The position numbers were made by a program, and so were the translations under genes. Shown piece by piece: positions 37,055-45,298 of a stretch of DNA of 49,791 nt; positions within the stretch are counted from its first letter, which is position 1; each line of letters opens with the position of its first letter. The notes under the pieces are model-generated. The model did no database searches. It was not told the DNA's origin and worked only from the letters and a program-made list of their open reading frames with translations. The stretch covers positions 1 through 49,791 of the forward strand of contig JABFQZ010000014.1 of the NCBI GenBank assembly GCA_013141435.1, read 5' to 3'. The DNA is from Ferruginibacter sp. Lineage in GTDB: Bacteria > Bacteroidota > Bacteroidia > Chitinophagales > Chitinophagaceae.

Positions 37055-37678
37055 ATGACAAAAAAAATCCCTTTCATTATAGTAGCCATTTTAAGTGTTT
37101 TGATAAGCTTGCTCACATTTACCTATTATATTATATGTCAACAAGAGTTTAACTTACTTCAAAACAAAACAGTACTTATTCAAAACAGTTTGGCTTGGAA
37201 AATAGCTTTCTATACACATATTTTTTTTGGTAGTATAGCATTATTAATAGGATGGATTCAGTTTGTTTCAAAATGGCGAGTACAAAAAATAAATTTACAT
37301 AGAACAGTAGGTAAAATATATGTTGTAAGTGTATTGTTTAGTTCTATTGCTGGCCTTGGCATTGGTATTTTTGCTACTGGCGGCTGGATTGCTGTTTTAG
37401 GATTTATCACTTTAGGGCTTATTTGGTTTTACAGCACTTTTAAGGCATACAGTAGCATTAGAGCAGGCAAAATAGAAAATCATAAAAAGTGGATGATTTA
37501 TAGTTATGCCATTTGCTTTGCAGCTGTAACACTAAGAATTTGGTTGCCAATTTTAATAATTGTATTTGGAGAATTTTTGATGGCATATCGCATAGTGGCT
37601 TGGCTTTGTTGGATACCAAATTTGTTGGTTGGATATTTCATTATAAATAAAAAAAAGTCATCAACCCAAATAGCATAA
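37055..37678 (+). CDS. DUF2306-family membrane protein
   Basis: A 207-residue integral membrane protein with about six hydrophobic helices. The region NLHRTVGKIYVVSVLFSSIAG, the GKIENHKKWMIYSYAICFAA segment with its conserved His/Lys and the final WIPNLLVGYFI are typical of DUF2306. The two His residues (HRTVGK and NHKKWM) suggest a haem- or quinone-related role as proposed for similar cytochrome b561-like folds, but this is speculation. It lies downstream of the perfect inverted repeat, on the same strand as the hydrolase pair. Confidence 0.85.
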   Translation: MTKKIPFIIVAILSVLISLLTFTYYIICQQEFNLLQNKTVLIQNSLAWKIAFYTHIFFGSIALLIGWIQFVSKWRVQKINLHRTVGKIYVVSVLFSSIAGLGIGIFATGGWIAVLGFITLGLIWFYSTFKAYSSIRAGKIENHKKWMIYSYAICFAAVTLRIWLPILIIVFGEFLMAYRIVAWLCWIPNLLVGYFIINKKKSSTQIA

Positions 37679-37966
37679 ATACAAATAATTTTGAAGTCCT
37701 AAAAATAAAAAGCAAAAATTATTTATTTTTTCAAAATTAGCAAAACTTGAGCTTGTGTTAAAGTTTTAGTTTAAAATTTGATTACACTTCGTTTTTTTTG
37801 CATATTTTTCTTTACGATACAATTATTACTTTTAAAAAAATTGTTGCTTCACATTTTAAAGCCTGATAATTTCTATAATAGGTTTACTAATAATTAAACG
37901 TTTTTGGAAAACTAGGGAAACAGAAAATAAAAATAAATAACAAAAAAAATAAAAAAATAAATTTTC
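37679..37966. other. A+T-rich gene-free spacer before the ECF promoter
   Basis: This stretch of nearly 290 bp is about 80 percent A+T and holds no supported gene. The only recognisable signal comes right after it: the ECF-type promoter at 37967-37998. The long A-rich tract at 37927-37961 could act as an upstream activating element. Confidence 0.5.
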
Positions 37967-37998
37967 TGCAACCGAATTTTGAGTTACCTGTCTAATAA
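37967..37998 (+). promoter_or_regulatory. ECF-type promoter, copy 1 (sigma gene)
   Basis: TGCAACC (37967-37973), a 14-bp spacer, then CTGTCTAATAA (37988-37998). It shares both blocks and the exact spacing with copy 2 at 39026-39057, and has the AAC and GTC cores typical of ECF -35 and -10 elements. Transcription would begin near 38002, only a few bases before the ATG at 38005, so the message would be almost leaderless. Confidence 0.8.
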
Positions 37999-38004
37999 TG
38001 AAAT

Positions 38005-38577
38005 ATGAACAATGAAAGCAATCATTTTTCTGACAAAATAATTATTACGAATATTCTGAATGGGAAAATTCAGGACTTTGCTATTGTTGTAAAAAATACC
38101 GAAAAATTGGTAGCTCAAATTGTAAGAAAAATGACAACCAATGAAGATGATCATAAAGATCTTGTACAAGATATTTATTTGAAAGCATATCAAAATCTAT
38201 CTTCTTTCCAATTCAAATCCAAATTATCTACTTGGATTGCTAATATTGCTTACAATACTACTGTTAATTATCTTCAAAAAAAGAAAATTCCTGTTACAGA
38301 TATTGAAAACTCTATTGAAAATAAATTTATAGTAACCGAAAACCCTGAATTTGAAACGATAAAAAAGGAAACTATGAAAATGCTTGCCAAAGAATTAGAT
38401 AAACTGCCTCCATTGTACAAAACTTTAATTACGCTTTATCATTTGGAAGAATTGTCAAATAAGGAAATTGCAGAAATTACCAATTTGCCTGAAGGAACAA
38501 TTAAGAGCTATCTTTCTAGGGCAAGGAAAATTCTTAAAGATAATATTAATTACCATTATAAAAATGAGAAATTATGA
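38005..38577 (+). CDS. ECF-type RNA polymerase sigma factor
   Basis: A 190-residue extracytoplasmic-function sigma factor. Region 2 spans about 20-95 (VRKMTTNEDDHKDLVQDIYL, with the KLSTWIANIAYNTTVNYLQK promoter-melting part), and region 4 about 125-185 (LPPLYKTLITLYHLEELSNK, then EIAEITNLPEGTIKSYLSRA). It overlaps the zinc-finger anti-sigma gene by 4 bp (ATGA), the normal arrangement for a sigma/anti-sigma pair. An ECF-type promoter lies immediately upstream, so it is probably autoregulated. No alternative start would keep region 2 intact. Confidence 0.95.
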   Translation: MNNESNHFSDKIIITNILNGKIQDFAIVVKNTEKLVAQIVRKMTTNEDDHKDLVQDIYLKAYQNLSSFQFKSKLSTWIANIAYNTTVNYLQKKKIPVTDIENSIENKFIVTENPEFETIKKETMKMLAKELDKLPPLYKTLITLYHLEELSNKEIAEITNLPEGTIKSYLSRARKILKDNINYHYKNEKL

Positions 38578-39020
38578 AAAGCGAGCATTTCACAGACGAA
38601 ACTTTGCAAGAATATCTATTAAAAGAGATACAAGACGATAACATAACCTCACACCTTACAGTGTGTTCTAGCTGTTGGAAAAAAATTGAAGAATACCAAT
38701 ATTTGATAGATAATGTACGGGAAATAAAAGCAGAAACTTTTTCTTTTGACGTTACAACTGTTGTGATGGAAAAAATTAAAAATGCAGAAACTCTGAAAGA
38801 GAAAAATAAAAACACAGTATTGTATATGATTCTTTCTAGCGTTACTTTAATCGCTTTGTATTTACTGTATCCTTATATTAAAATAATTTTCACTCAATTC
38901 AAATTATTTTCAACAATGGCAAATGTATTTATGTTGGTTTCCGTTTTGGGAATTGTTATTTTTTTATTGAATGATTTATTCCGACAATACAAACAAAAAG
39001 AAATATTGCTTACGCAATAA
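38574..39020 (+). CDS. Zinc-finger anti-sigma factor
   Basis: A 148-residue membrane-bound anti-sigma factor. The cytosolic N-terminus has the HxxxCxxC zinc motif of ZAS domains: His27, Cys31 and Cys34 (HLTVCSSC). Two transmembrane helices lie at about 81-105 and 113-133, so only a very short loop faces the periplasm and no large sensor domain exists; sensing may need another membrane protein such as the downstream DUF6249-like one. It overlaps the sigma gene by 4 bp. ZAS domains bind the sigma factor and hold it inactive. Confidence 0.85.
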   Translation: MKSEHFTDETLQEYLLKEIQDDNITSHLTVCSSCWKKIEEYQYLIDNVREIKAETFSFDVTTVVMEKIKNAETLKEKNKNTVLYMILSSVTLIALYLLYPYIKIIFTQFKLFSTMANVFMLVSVLGIVIFLLNDLFRQYKQKEILLTQ

Positions 39021-39025
39021 AATTT

Positions 39026-39057
39026 TGCAACCTAAATCAAAAATAACTGTCTAATAA
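39026..39057 (+). promoter_or_regulatory. ECF-type promoter, copy 2 (DUF6249-like gene)
   Basis: TGCAACC (39026-39032), a 14-bp spacer, then CTGTCTAATAA (39047-39057); identical blocks and spacing to copy 1. It starts 6 bp after the anti-sigma stop codon. The transcript would start near 39061, giving a 21-nt leader before ATG 39082. It places the DUF6249-like gene, and maybe the hydrolase beyond, in the sigma factor's regulon. Confidence 0.8.
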
Positions 39058-39081
39058 ATTATAATTAAAAAGAAATAAAAC

Positions 39082-39552
39082 ATGAAAAAAATATTCACAA
39101 GCATCGGTAGCTTAACCATATCCACAATTGTTTTTGCACAAGATTCTATTCCAAAAATTCCTACAGCTCCGCAATTGACTTCAGACAGTAAAATTGATCA
39201 TTCTTTAAATAATACTAGCACAATTGAAAGCTTTGTTCCTCTTTTTGCAATTACACTAGTTGTTATACTAATAATTCAAGTAACAAGATATATTTTAGAA
39301 CATAACCTTAAAAACAAAATTATTGACAGAGGTATTTCTGAACAATTAGCAAATTCTATTATAGGAAATGCTGTAGCCGATAAAAAAGATGACAGTATTA
39401 AATGGGCATTTTTGCTTTTAGGCTTAAGTGTTGGGCTTACAGTTACATACTATACAATACCATTACATTTTCATTCACTAGCTATTATTACTTTCAGTAT
39501 TGGCCTAAGTTACTTGGCTTATTTCTTTTATCTAAAAAAGCAAAGTAAATAA
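39082..39552 (+). CDS. DUF6249-like membrane protein, probable ECF target
   Basis: A 156-residue protein with a signal-like N-terminus ending VFAQ, a short periplasmic segment, then three hydrophobic helices (about 48-68, 108-123, 128-148). The soluble part between helix 1 and 2 (LKNKIIDRGISEQLANSIIG, then KKDDSIKWAFLLLG) matches the pattern of DUF6249 proteins, which often accompany ECF sigma/anti-sigma pairs in Bacteroidota; this is from memory. It has its own copy of the ECF promoter. A role in sensing or relieving membrane stress is inferred. Confidence 0.65.
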   Translation: MKKIFTSIGSLTISTIVFAQDSIPKIPTAPQLTSDSKIDHSLNNTSTIESFVPLFAITLVVILIIQVTRYILEHNLKNKIIDRGISEQLANSIIGNAVADKKDDSIKWAFLLLGLSVGLTVTYYTIPLHFHSLAIITFSIGLSYLAYFFYLKKQSK

Positions 39553-39661
39553 ATTCTTACAACTTTTTTAACGCAAAATTTAATACTCCTTTTTTTGAGG
39601 TAGGGATTTTATTGCCTAAAAATGAATCTAAATATTAATTAATCTTAAAATTATTAAAACA

Positions 39662-41035
39662 ATGAAATATTCATTCATATTAATTGCACTTTTGGTTGCT
39701 CAAATAGCTTTTGGACAGCATAAATTTCAAAAAATTGATAGTCTTCTAAATCCATTGTACATAAATGGTCAAATAAATGGTAATTTTTTAATTGCAGAAA
39801 AAGGAAAAGTGGTTTATAAAAAAAGTTTTGGAATAGCAAATGAAAAAACTAAACAAACACTAAATGAAAATTCAATATTTGAAATAGCCTCTATTACTAA
39901 ACAGTTTACAGCTATGGCAATAATGATGCTTAATGAAAAAGGCAAACTAAACCTAGATGATGATATATCAAAATTTATACCTGAGTTATCTTTTTATAAA
40001 GGTATTACAATTAGGCATTTACTTAACCATACAAGTGGCTTGCCAGATTATATGGAATTATTCGAAAAAATATTTGACAACTCAAAAATTGCAACCAATA
40101 AAAACGTCATAACAATTTTTGCACAAATACAACCTAAGGTAATTTTTACCCCAAACTCAAAACACGAATATTGCAATACAGGTTATGCATTATTGGCTTC
40201 TATAATTGAGAAAGCATCAGGGGAAACCTACCCAAACTTTTTACAAAAAGCTATTTTTAAACCATTAGGAATGAAAAATACATTTGTTTACAAACGAAGA
40301 TTAGCTCCAAAAAAAATCGACAACTATGCTTATGGGTATGTATATTCTGATAGTTTAAAAAAATATACTTTGCCAGATGATTTAAAAGATACAAAATATG
40401 TTATTATGCTTGATGGAGTTGTGGGAGATGGTGGTGTAAACTCAACAGTAAATGACCTATTAAAATGGGATCGGGCTTTATATACAAACAAACTTTTGTC
40501 CAAGAAAGGTATGAATGAAATGTATAATGTTACCATATTAAACGACAGTTCTAAAATAAATTATGGCTATGGTTGGGCAATTGAAAATAATTCTGAATTC
40601 GGAAAAATTGTTTATCATGGAGGAGGATGGCCTGGGTACGCAACATTTTTTGCCAGGCATATTACTGATGATAAAACAATCATTGTACTTCAAAATCATG
40701 ATAATATTACATTACCTTTAAGCAGCATTAGAAACATTTTGTATAACAAAAAAAACATAAATAAAACAACCTTAAGCCCAGAACAAATGCAAAAATTTGT
40801 TGGTGCTTATGAACTTCAACCAGAATTTATAATAGGGATAGAAAGGCAAAACAACCAACTTTATGCAAAAGCAGCAGGACAACCAACCCTTGAGCTTATC
40901 CCAGAAACAGAAAATAGTTTTCTTTTAGAAGATATAGGAGCAAAAATTTTGTTCAACTTCAATACCGATGGATTAATAAAAAGCATTACATTTTTTCAAG
41001 GAGAGGTAAAAATGGAAGGAAAGAAAATAAAGTAG
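39662..41035 (+). CDS. Class C beta-lactamase-like serine hydrolase
   Basis: A 457-residue secreted serine hydrolase (signal peptide ending AFGQ). The SxxK motif is Ser77-Ile-Thr-Lys80 (EIASITKQFTAM), the Tyr-x-Asn motif is YCNTGY, and YHGGGWPGYA replaces the KTG box with the HGG form seen in esterases and D-amino acid peptidases of this family. A C-terminal beta-rich extension (about 375-457) resembles the DUF3471-type tail. Such proteins are usually peptidases or esterases, not true beta-lactamases. It follows the DUF6249-like gene by 109 bp and may belong to the ECF regulon. Confidence 0.9.
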   Translation: MKYSFILIALLVAQIAFGQHKFQKIDSLLNPLYINGQINGNFLIAEKGKVVYKKSFGIANEKTKQTLNENSIFEIASITKQFTAMAIMMLNEKGKLNLDDDISKFIPELSFYKGITIRHLLNHTSGLPDYMELFEKIFDNSKIATNKNVITIFAQIQPKVIFTPNSKHEYCNTGYALLASIIEKASGETYPNFLQKAIFKPLGMKNTFVYKRRLAPKKIDNYAYGYVYSDSLKKYTLPDDLKDTKYVIMLDGVVGDGGVNSTVNDLLKWDRALYTNKLLSKKGMNEMYNVTILNDSSKINYGYGWAIENNSEFGKIVYHGGGWPGYATFFARHITDDKTIIVLQNHDNITLPLSSIRNILYNKKNINKTTLSPEQMQKFVGAYELQPEFIIGIERQNNQLYAKAAGQPTLELIPETENSFLLEDIGAKILFNFNTDGLIKSITFFQGEVKMEGKKIK

Positions 41036-41059
41036 CAAGGGCAATTTTGGAACAAAACT

Positions 41060-41205
41060 GAAGGTAACACAAACTGTTTGGTGTAAGTGTAGTATTTCAT
41101 ACAAGGCAAAACTTTTGCAGTTTATATTTCTACCCTCACCAAGCCTAAAACCGTAATATAAATCTTAAATGCAGCGCCAACATTGGAGTTAAATCATTTT
41201 GCTAT
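41060..41205. repeat. Candidate dispersed element at the right edge of the accessory block
   Basis: The stretch after the serine hydrolase holds GGTAACAC, TTTGGTGTAAGTG (41077-41089), TACCCTCACCAAGCCTAAAA and GCGCCAACATTGGAGTTAAA. From memory this order resembles noncoding elements repeated after accessory genes in Bacteroidota, including some that have been compared to integron cassette (attC-like) sites. The 13-mer at 41077-41089 is the inverse of 33903-33915 at the left edge. No open frame of interest lies here. Confidence 0.4.
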
Positions 41206-41240
41206 TATCGATTTTCAAAAAAAAATCACCCTAACTCAAG

Positions 41241-41939
41241 TTAATATTTCACAACAAATACTTGCACATACAACCACACAAATGGTGCTGCTACCAATAA
41301 CGAATCAAACCTATCTAAAAAACCACCATGCCCAGGCATAAATGTCCCACTGTCTTTTAAGCCAGCAAGGCGTTTTAATTTACTTTCGAGCAAGTCGCCT
41401 AATGTACCAAATACAGCACAAATAGCAGCTATAGTAAGCCAATGCTGCAAGGCCAATTTGTTAAATGCAGGTACAAAATAACCAAACAAACCCATTACAA
41501 AAACACAAAGTATTGCACCCCCAATCGTACCTTCCCATGTTTTTTTTGGCGATATTTTTGAAAAAGGTGTTTTACCAAAAAACGAGCCTACCAAATATTG
41601 CATGGTATCGTTTAACCAAATAGAAAATAAAATTGCAACTGGAACAATATTATTGAAAGCTTTAAAATTAATTTTATCATTATCTAAATTAATACCTAGG
41701 CTAATAAACATTATTAAAGGCACAATTATATATGGCAATGCAAAAATTAAAAATGCCCTATAGCCTTTAGGTTTTATAATTTTAATAATTTTTGCAAATT
41801 CAAATAAACAGCCAAACATAATTATTGAAAATAATAATGCAAAAGTGTACCCATTTATAAAAATACCAAACAACATTACCAACACAAATACCAGTGCAGT
41901 TAATGCTCTTGTTTTAAATACTTCTTTATTTAATGACAT
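41241..41939 (-). CDS. cdsA: Phosphatidate cytidylyltransferase
   Basis: Makes CDP-diacylglycerol from phosphatidate and CTP, the branch point of phospholipid synthesis. A 232-residue, multi-helix inner-membrane protein. SPKKTWEGTIGG and GDLLESKLKRLAGLKDSGTF, then PGHGGFLDRFDSLL, are the family signature near the C-terminus, with the metal-binding Asp residues. It is short compared with the E. coli enzyme (about 285) but normal for Bacteroidota. It follows the CPBP gene by 5 bp and is transcribed with it. Confidence 0.96.
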   Translation of the reverse strand: MSLNKEVFKTRALTALVFVLVMLFGIFINGYTFALLFSIIMFGCLFEFAKIIKIIKPKGYRAFLIFALPYIIVPLIMFISLGINLDNDKINFKAFNNIVPVAILFSIWLNDTMQYLVGSFFGKTPFSKISPKKTWEGTIGGAILCVFVMGLFGYFVPAFNKLALQHWLTIAAICAVFGTLGDLLESKLKRLAGLKDSGTFMPGHGGFLDRFDSLLVAAPFVWLYVQVFVVKY

Positions 41940-41944
41940 AAAAT

Positions 41945-42952
41945 TTAGTTTTCATTTTGCACAATAGCGCCATAAATATTTGAGTTGGCTATTGCCAAAT
42001 TTTCTTTTGCTTCTATTTTTGCTTTATTGTAGGCAGAGTGTTTTTTTAATAAAATAAATAACCCTACCAAGGCAGCAGTAGCTAATATTGCTATACTCCA
42101 ATGCAGGTGCGGCTCCAATTTATCTAAATTTAGCTTTTCTGAACTATTACGCATACTATATAATTGGGTAAGAGCAATGGCATTATTTATAAAATGGGCT
42201 ATTATATTTACCCATATATTTTTTGTATAATAAAACATTAGCCCAAGTGCTAAGCCTAAAGCCAATCTACTCAAAAAAAGATATATAGATGCATGTATTA
42301 AACTAAAAATTACAGATGTAATAAATATTGCTACAAATGGATTTTGCAACCATTTTACCAATAAATTTTGCAAAGTACCTCTAAAAAAAACTTCTTCAAA
42401 CATAGCCGGAAAAAATGCCATAATAAACAAAGCTACAATATACTCTTGCATACTTTTTAAATTACTTAAAGCAGTAGCTTGCTCAGTATAAGTAGCTTCC
42501 ATTTTTTTAGCAATTGTATCTAAAGTAGGAAAATGTGCTACAATATATTTAGAAAAATCGGCCAATGGCGATGCTACTAACGATGCAGTAAAAATTATTG
42601 CAAAACCTAATAAAATCTGATAGCCATTTATATATTTGCTAAAGCCCAACCATAAAAAACTTTTTCCGTTGCTTACAAAATTCCATAACAAGGCTGGTAT
42701 AAACAATAACGCAAGTGTGCCCAATACTTGGCTAAGCCTTGCCATACCTACGTTTTGTGGTGCAAGCATAGCACTCATAATAGCATCGGCATCGGTAATG
42801 CTTTTACCAGCAGGCAATATTTGCAATGCTATTAAATATTGTACAGCTCCTGCTAGTACCACACCAAAGCCCAAAAATGCAAATAAAAACCCAAGTTGTC
42901 CCCAACCTGTAAAACCTTTTTTACTTTTATATTTCATGCGTTCAAAATTCAT
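41945..42952 (-). CDS. CPBP-family intramembrane metalloprotease
   Basis: A 335-residue protein with about eight transmembrane helices. The catalytic EExxxR motif is Glu186-Glu187 to Arg191 (FEEVFFRGTLQNLL); the first His of the pair is in SLIHAS and the second in IAHFINNAIAL. This is the Abi/CAAX protease fold. Members process prenylated or transmembrane peptides, or act in bacteriocin immunity; the target here is unknown. It sits 5 bp upstream of cdsA, a common order in Bacteroidota. Confidence 0.92.
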   Translation of the reverse strand: MNFERMKYKSKKGFTGWGQLGFLFAFLGFGVVLAGAVQYLIALQILPAGKSITDADAIMSAMLAPQNVGMARLSQVLGTLALLFIPALLWNFVSNGKSFLWLGFSKYINGYQILLGFAIIFTASLVASPLADFSKYIVAHFPTLDTIAKKMEATYTEQATALSNLKSMQEYIVALFIMAFFPAMFEEVFFRGTLQNLLVKWLQNPFVAIFITSVIFSLIHASIYLFLSRLALGLALGLMFYYTKNIWVNIIAHFINNAIALTQLYSMRNSSEKLNLDKLEPHLHWSIAILATAALVGLFILLKKHSAYNKAKIEAKENLAIANSNIYGAIVQNEN

Positions 42953-43267
42953 TTGTTCAAAATATATTTTAATAAAGCGTAATTAATATTGTCCAAAGAT
43001 TTAATATTGAATAGTAGTTTCTTTTCTATTACTTATAATAACAAACGACAAATAACATTTGCCAATGAAGCTAAATTTAAAACCAAAAGCCGACAATAAA
43101 AAAAAACATAAAATTCTAGCTAACTACATTTATTTAAAATTTGGCTGCAATATACTTAATAGCTTTTTATAAAGTATTTTAGTGCTTAAATATAAAGCGT
43201 TTCAAAAAGTGCTAAAAATTATTTTTTGTACATCTTTATTTCTTTCTTACATTGTAAAAAAATAATT
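42953..43267. other. Gene-free divergent spacer
   Basis: This 315-bp spacer lies between the CPBP protease (minus) and a small membrane protein (plus). I see no gene, hairpin of note or clear TAnnTTTG box in it; it is simply A+T-rich. Confidence 0.4.
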
Positions 43268-43789
43268 ATGGAAAATTTTAACAACAACGACACTTTAGCC
43301 AATTTGAATATTGAAGATAACAAATTACCTCAAGGGCTTAATATACTTACAATTTTATCAATTATTTCGTCTTCAATTACTATACTTTCAACTTTTTGGA
43401 CTTTTGTAAAAGCTAAAGATTCGTACCTCACTAAAGATAAAACTATCGAAAAAATGAATAGTGCCGAAATGCCAGGTTTTATAAAATCAATAATGCCAGA
43501 TACTACACATTTTGACCAAATGATTACCAAAAGTTACGAAAACAGAATACCACTTTTAATACTAGGCCTTACAGCTACAGTATTGTGCTTAGTAGGTGCT
43601 TTGCAAATGCGCAAAAGAAAAAAACAAGGTTATTTACTATATGTAATTGGTTCGCTTTTACCATTTTTAACATCGCTATTATTTATAGGTACATTTGCTC
43701 TAAATGGTGGAGGCTTTTGGTTTGGCGTAGGTTTAACAGCACTGTTTATTGCATTATACAGCATGCAAAAAAAACATTTAGTCCACTAA
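43268..43789 (+). CDS. Small membrane protein of unknown function
   Basis: A 173-residue protein with four predicted membrane segments: about 22-44 (LNILTILSIISSSITILS), 97-117 (LLILGLTATVLCLVGALQM), 122-145 and 147-165. A loop of about 50 residues separates the first two. The start MENFNNNDTL at 43268 is preferred; an ATG at 43226 would add an unlikely hydrophobic stretch. I do not recognise the family. It converges with the barrel-protein gene on the other strand with 76 bp between. Confidence 0.75.
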   Translation: MENFNNNDTLANLNIEDNKLPQGLNILTILSIISSSITILSTFWTFVKAKDSYLTKDKTIEKMNSAEMPGFIKSIMPDTTHFDQMITKSYENRIPLLILGLTATVLCLVGALQMRKRKKQGYLLYVIGSLLPFLTSLLFIGTFALNGGGFWFGVGLTALFIALYSMQKKHLVH

Positions 43790-43865
43790 AAAACAGTTGG
43801 AAAAATTAAACCTTAGAAGTTACTAAAAGTATGTCTAAAAAAAATATTGGTATATTTATTTCACA

Positions 43866-45269
43866 TTAAAACGAAGTAGATATGCCTATTTTTATACCCA
43901 CATTATACAGTTTTTCGGAGTAATTATACATTTTTTTATACGACGATAATATCTGGTATCTTACTTGCGGGCCAACATTAAAAATAACGCCAGATTCGGT
44001 TTTAAAACTTAAGTAAGTTTCTACAGCAGTATTAAAATTAAGTTTTCTTTGCAATGATTTTTCGTAAACATAGTATTTAGAATCGGAAGAAATTACAAAC
44101 GCATTGTTATTTACAACATAAGTTGGTTGTATGCTTGCACCAGCATACCATTTAATTTTTTCGTTGCCCAATAATACAATATCAGCACCTATTGGCAACG
44201 ATACTTGTATATTACTTCTATTTAAAGTTGCGTTACCAATAGCAGTAGCATATATAGATGAGCGTACTTCATTTTGTACCACAGCACTACTAAGTGTAGT
44301 TTGTGTCGGATGCCCTAAAGCGCTAACTTTCGAAACAAAATTTGTATAATTTGCTTGTGCACCAATTTTAAAACGAATATTTTTAGCAATATTATAAGCT
44401 ACAGCTACACCAAGTTCCAAATTTAATGCTGCTTTATCTTGCATAATTTTATAATCGGTAGTAATATTGTTAGCAGTATTTGCAAATGCTACAGATGAGG
44501 AGTTGCCATTAAAATTATCTCCAGTATTTTTATTTACTAAAGTTCTATAACCATACGATGGTGTTAAGTAATAACTAACGTTTGAACTACTTTTTGAGGT
44601 ATTTATTATTTTACTACTTACTTTAGTTGCTTCTTTACTTTCATTTAATTTAGCTAACAATGTTTGCTTTTTTTCAATTTCTTTAGCTACAACTTTTTTT
44701 AGCTCTGTTACATTCTTGCTATTAGTTTTTTCTTTATCATCTTCTACTAAAAATTCAGCATGGCTACTTTTTATAGTACTCTTCATTTTAGTATTTTCAA
44801 AAACATAAGCAGGTTTTACATCTTCATTCAAATTTTCAATCACTTCAATATTTGATTTAGTTTCTAACTCATCAATAATTAAATTTGCATTTAACTTTTC
44901 TGAATTTATCAAATTAGTAATTTTTTCTACTTTAGTACCCACATTTTCAGTACCCACATTTAAGTATTGTTTAGTAGCTTTTGCTTGAGCCAAAGTATTA
45001 TTATTAACAATAGCAACTTTGGTAATAACCTTTGCAGCATTGTTGTTTGTGGCAATTGTATTTTTACTAATATCAATATTATTAGCTACATCTGCAAACA
45101 GAATACAACCCAATATAAGTAAGCAAATAGTTATAGATGGCCACTTTTTATCGGGGTGCATATTATTATAAATACTATGCCATATTTTTTTAGATGGTAT
45201 CATTCTAAAATCTTCTACACTTTCTCTCAGAAAATTTTCGAACCCATTATAATTGTTATACTTTTCCAT
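43866..45269 (-). CDS. Sigma-linked protein with inner-membrane helix and predicted outer-membrane barrel
   Basis: A 467-residue protein with an odd layout. Residues 1-43 look cytosolic (FRMIPSKKIWHSIYNNMHPD), one hydrophobic helix spans about 44-62 (SITICLLILGCILFADVA), a Lys/Asn-rich linker covers about 65-225, and the rest is strand-rich (VSYYLTPSYGYRTLV, FKIGAQANYTNFVSKV) ending in a terminal Phe (YNVGIKIGISTSF). It directly follows an ECF sigma gene by 29 bp, where an anti-sigma factor would be expected. The start at 45269 is chosen over 45293 because of spacing and the charged beginning. It may tether a sigma factor to the outer membrane, or the hydrophobic segment could act as a late signal sequence. 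Confidence 0.7.
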   Translation of the reverse strand: MEKYNNYNGFENFLRESVEDFRMIPSKKIWHSIYNNMHPDKKWPSITICLLILGCILFADVANNIDISKNTIATNNNAAKVITKVAIVNNNTLAQAKATKQYLNVGTENVGTKVEKITNLINSEKLNANLIIDELETKSNIEVIENLNEDVKPAYVFENTKMKSTIKSSHAEFLVEDDKEKTNSKNVTELKKVVAKEIEKKQTLLAKLNESKEATKVSSKIINTSKSSSNVSYYLTPSYGYRTLVNKNTGDNFNGNSSSVAFANTANNITTDYKIMQDKAALNLELGVAVAYNIAKNIRFKIGAQANYTNFVSKVSALGHPTQTTLSSAVVQNEVRSSIYATAIGNATLNRSNIQVSLPIGADIVLLGNEKIKWYAGASIQPTYVVNNNAFVISSDSKYYVYEKSLQRKLNFNTAVETYLSFKTESGVIFNVGPQVRYQILSSYKKMYNYSEKLYNVGIKIGISTSF

Positions 45270-45298
45270 TTTTATTTTCGTAAAAAACAGCATTAACT

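Noticed and set aside
43808..43850. AAACC and TGTCTAA resembling a third ECF promoter
   Set aside because: The spacing is about 19 bp rather than 15, the left block is incomplete, and no plus-strand gene follows.
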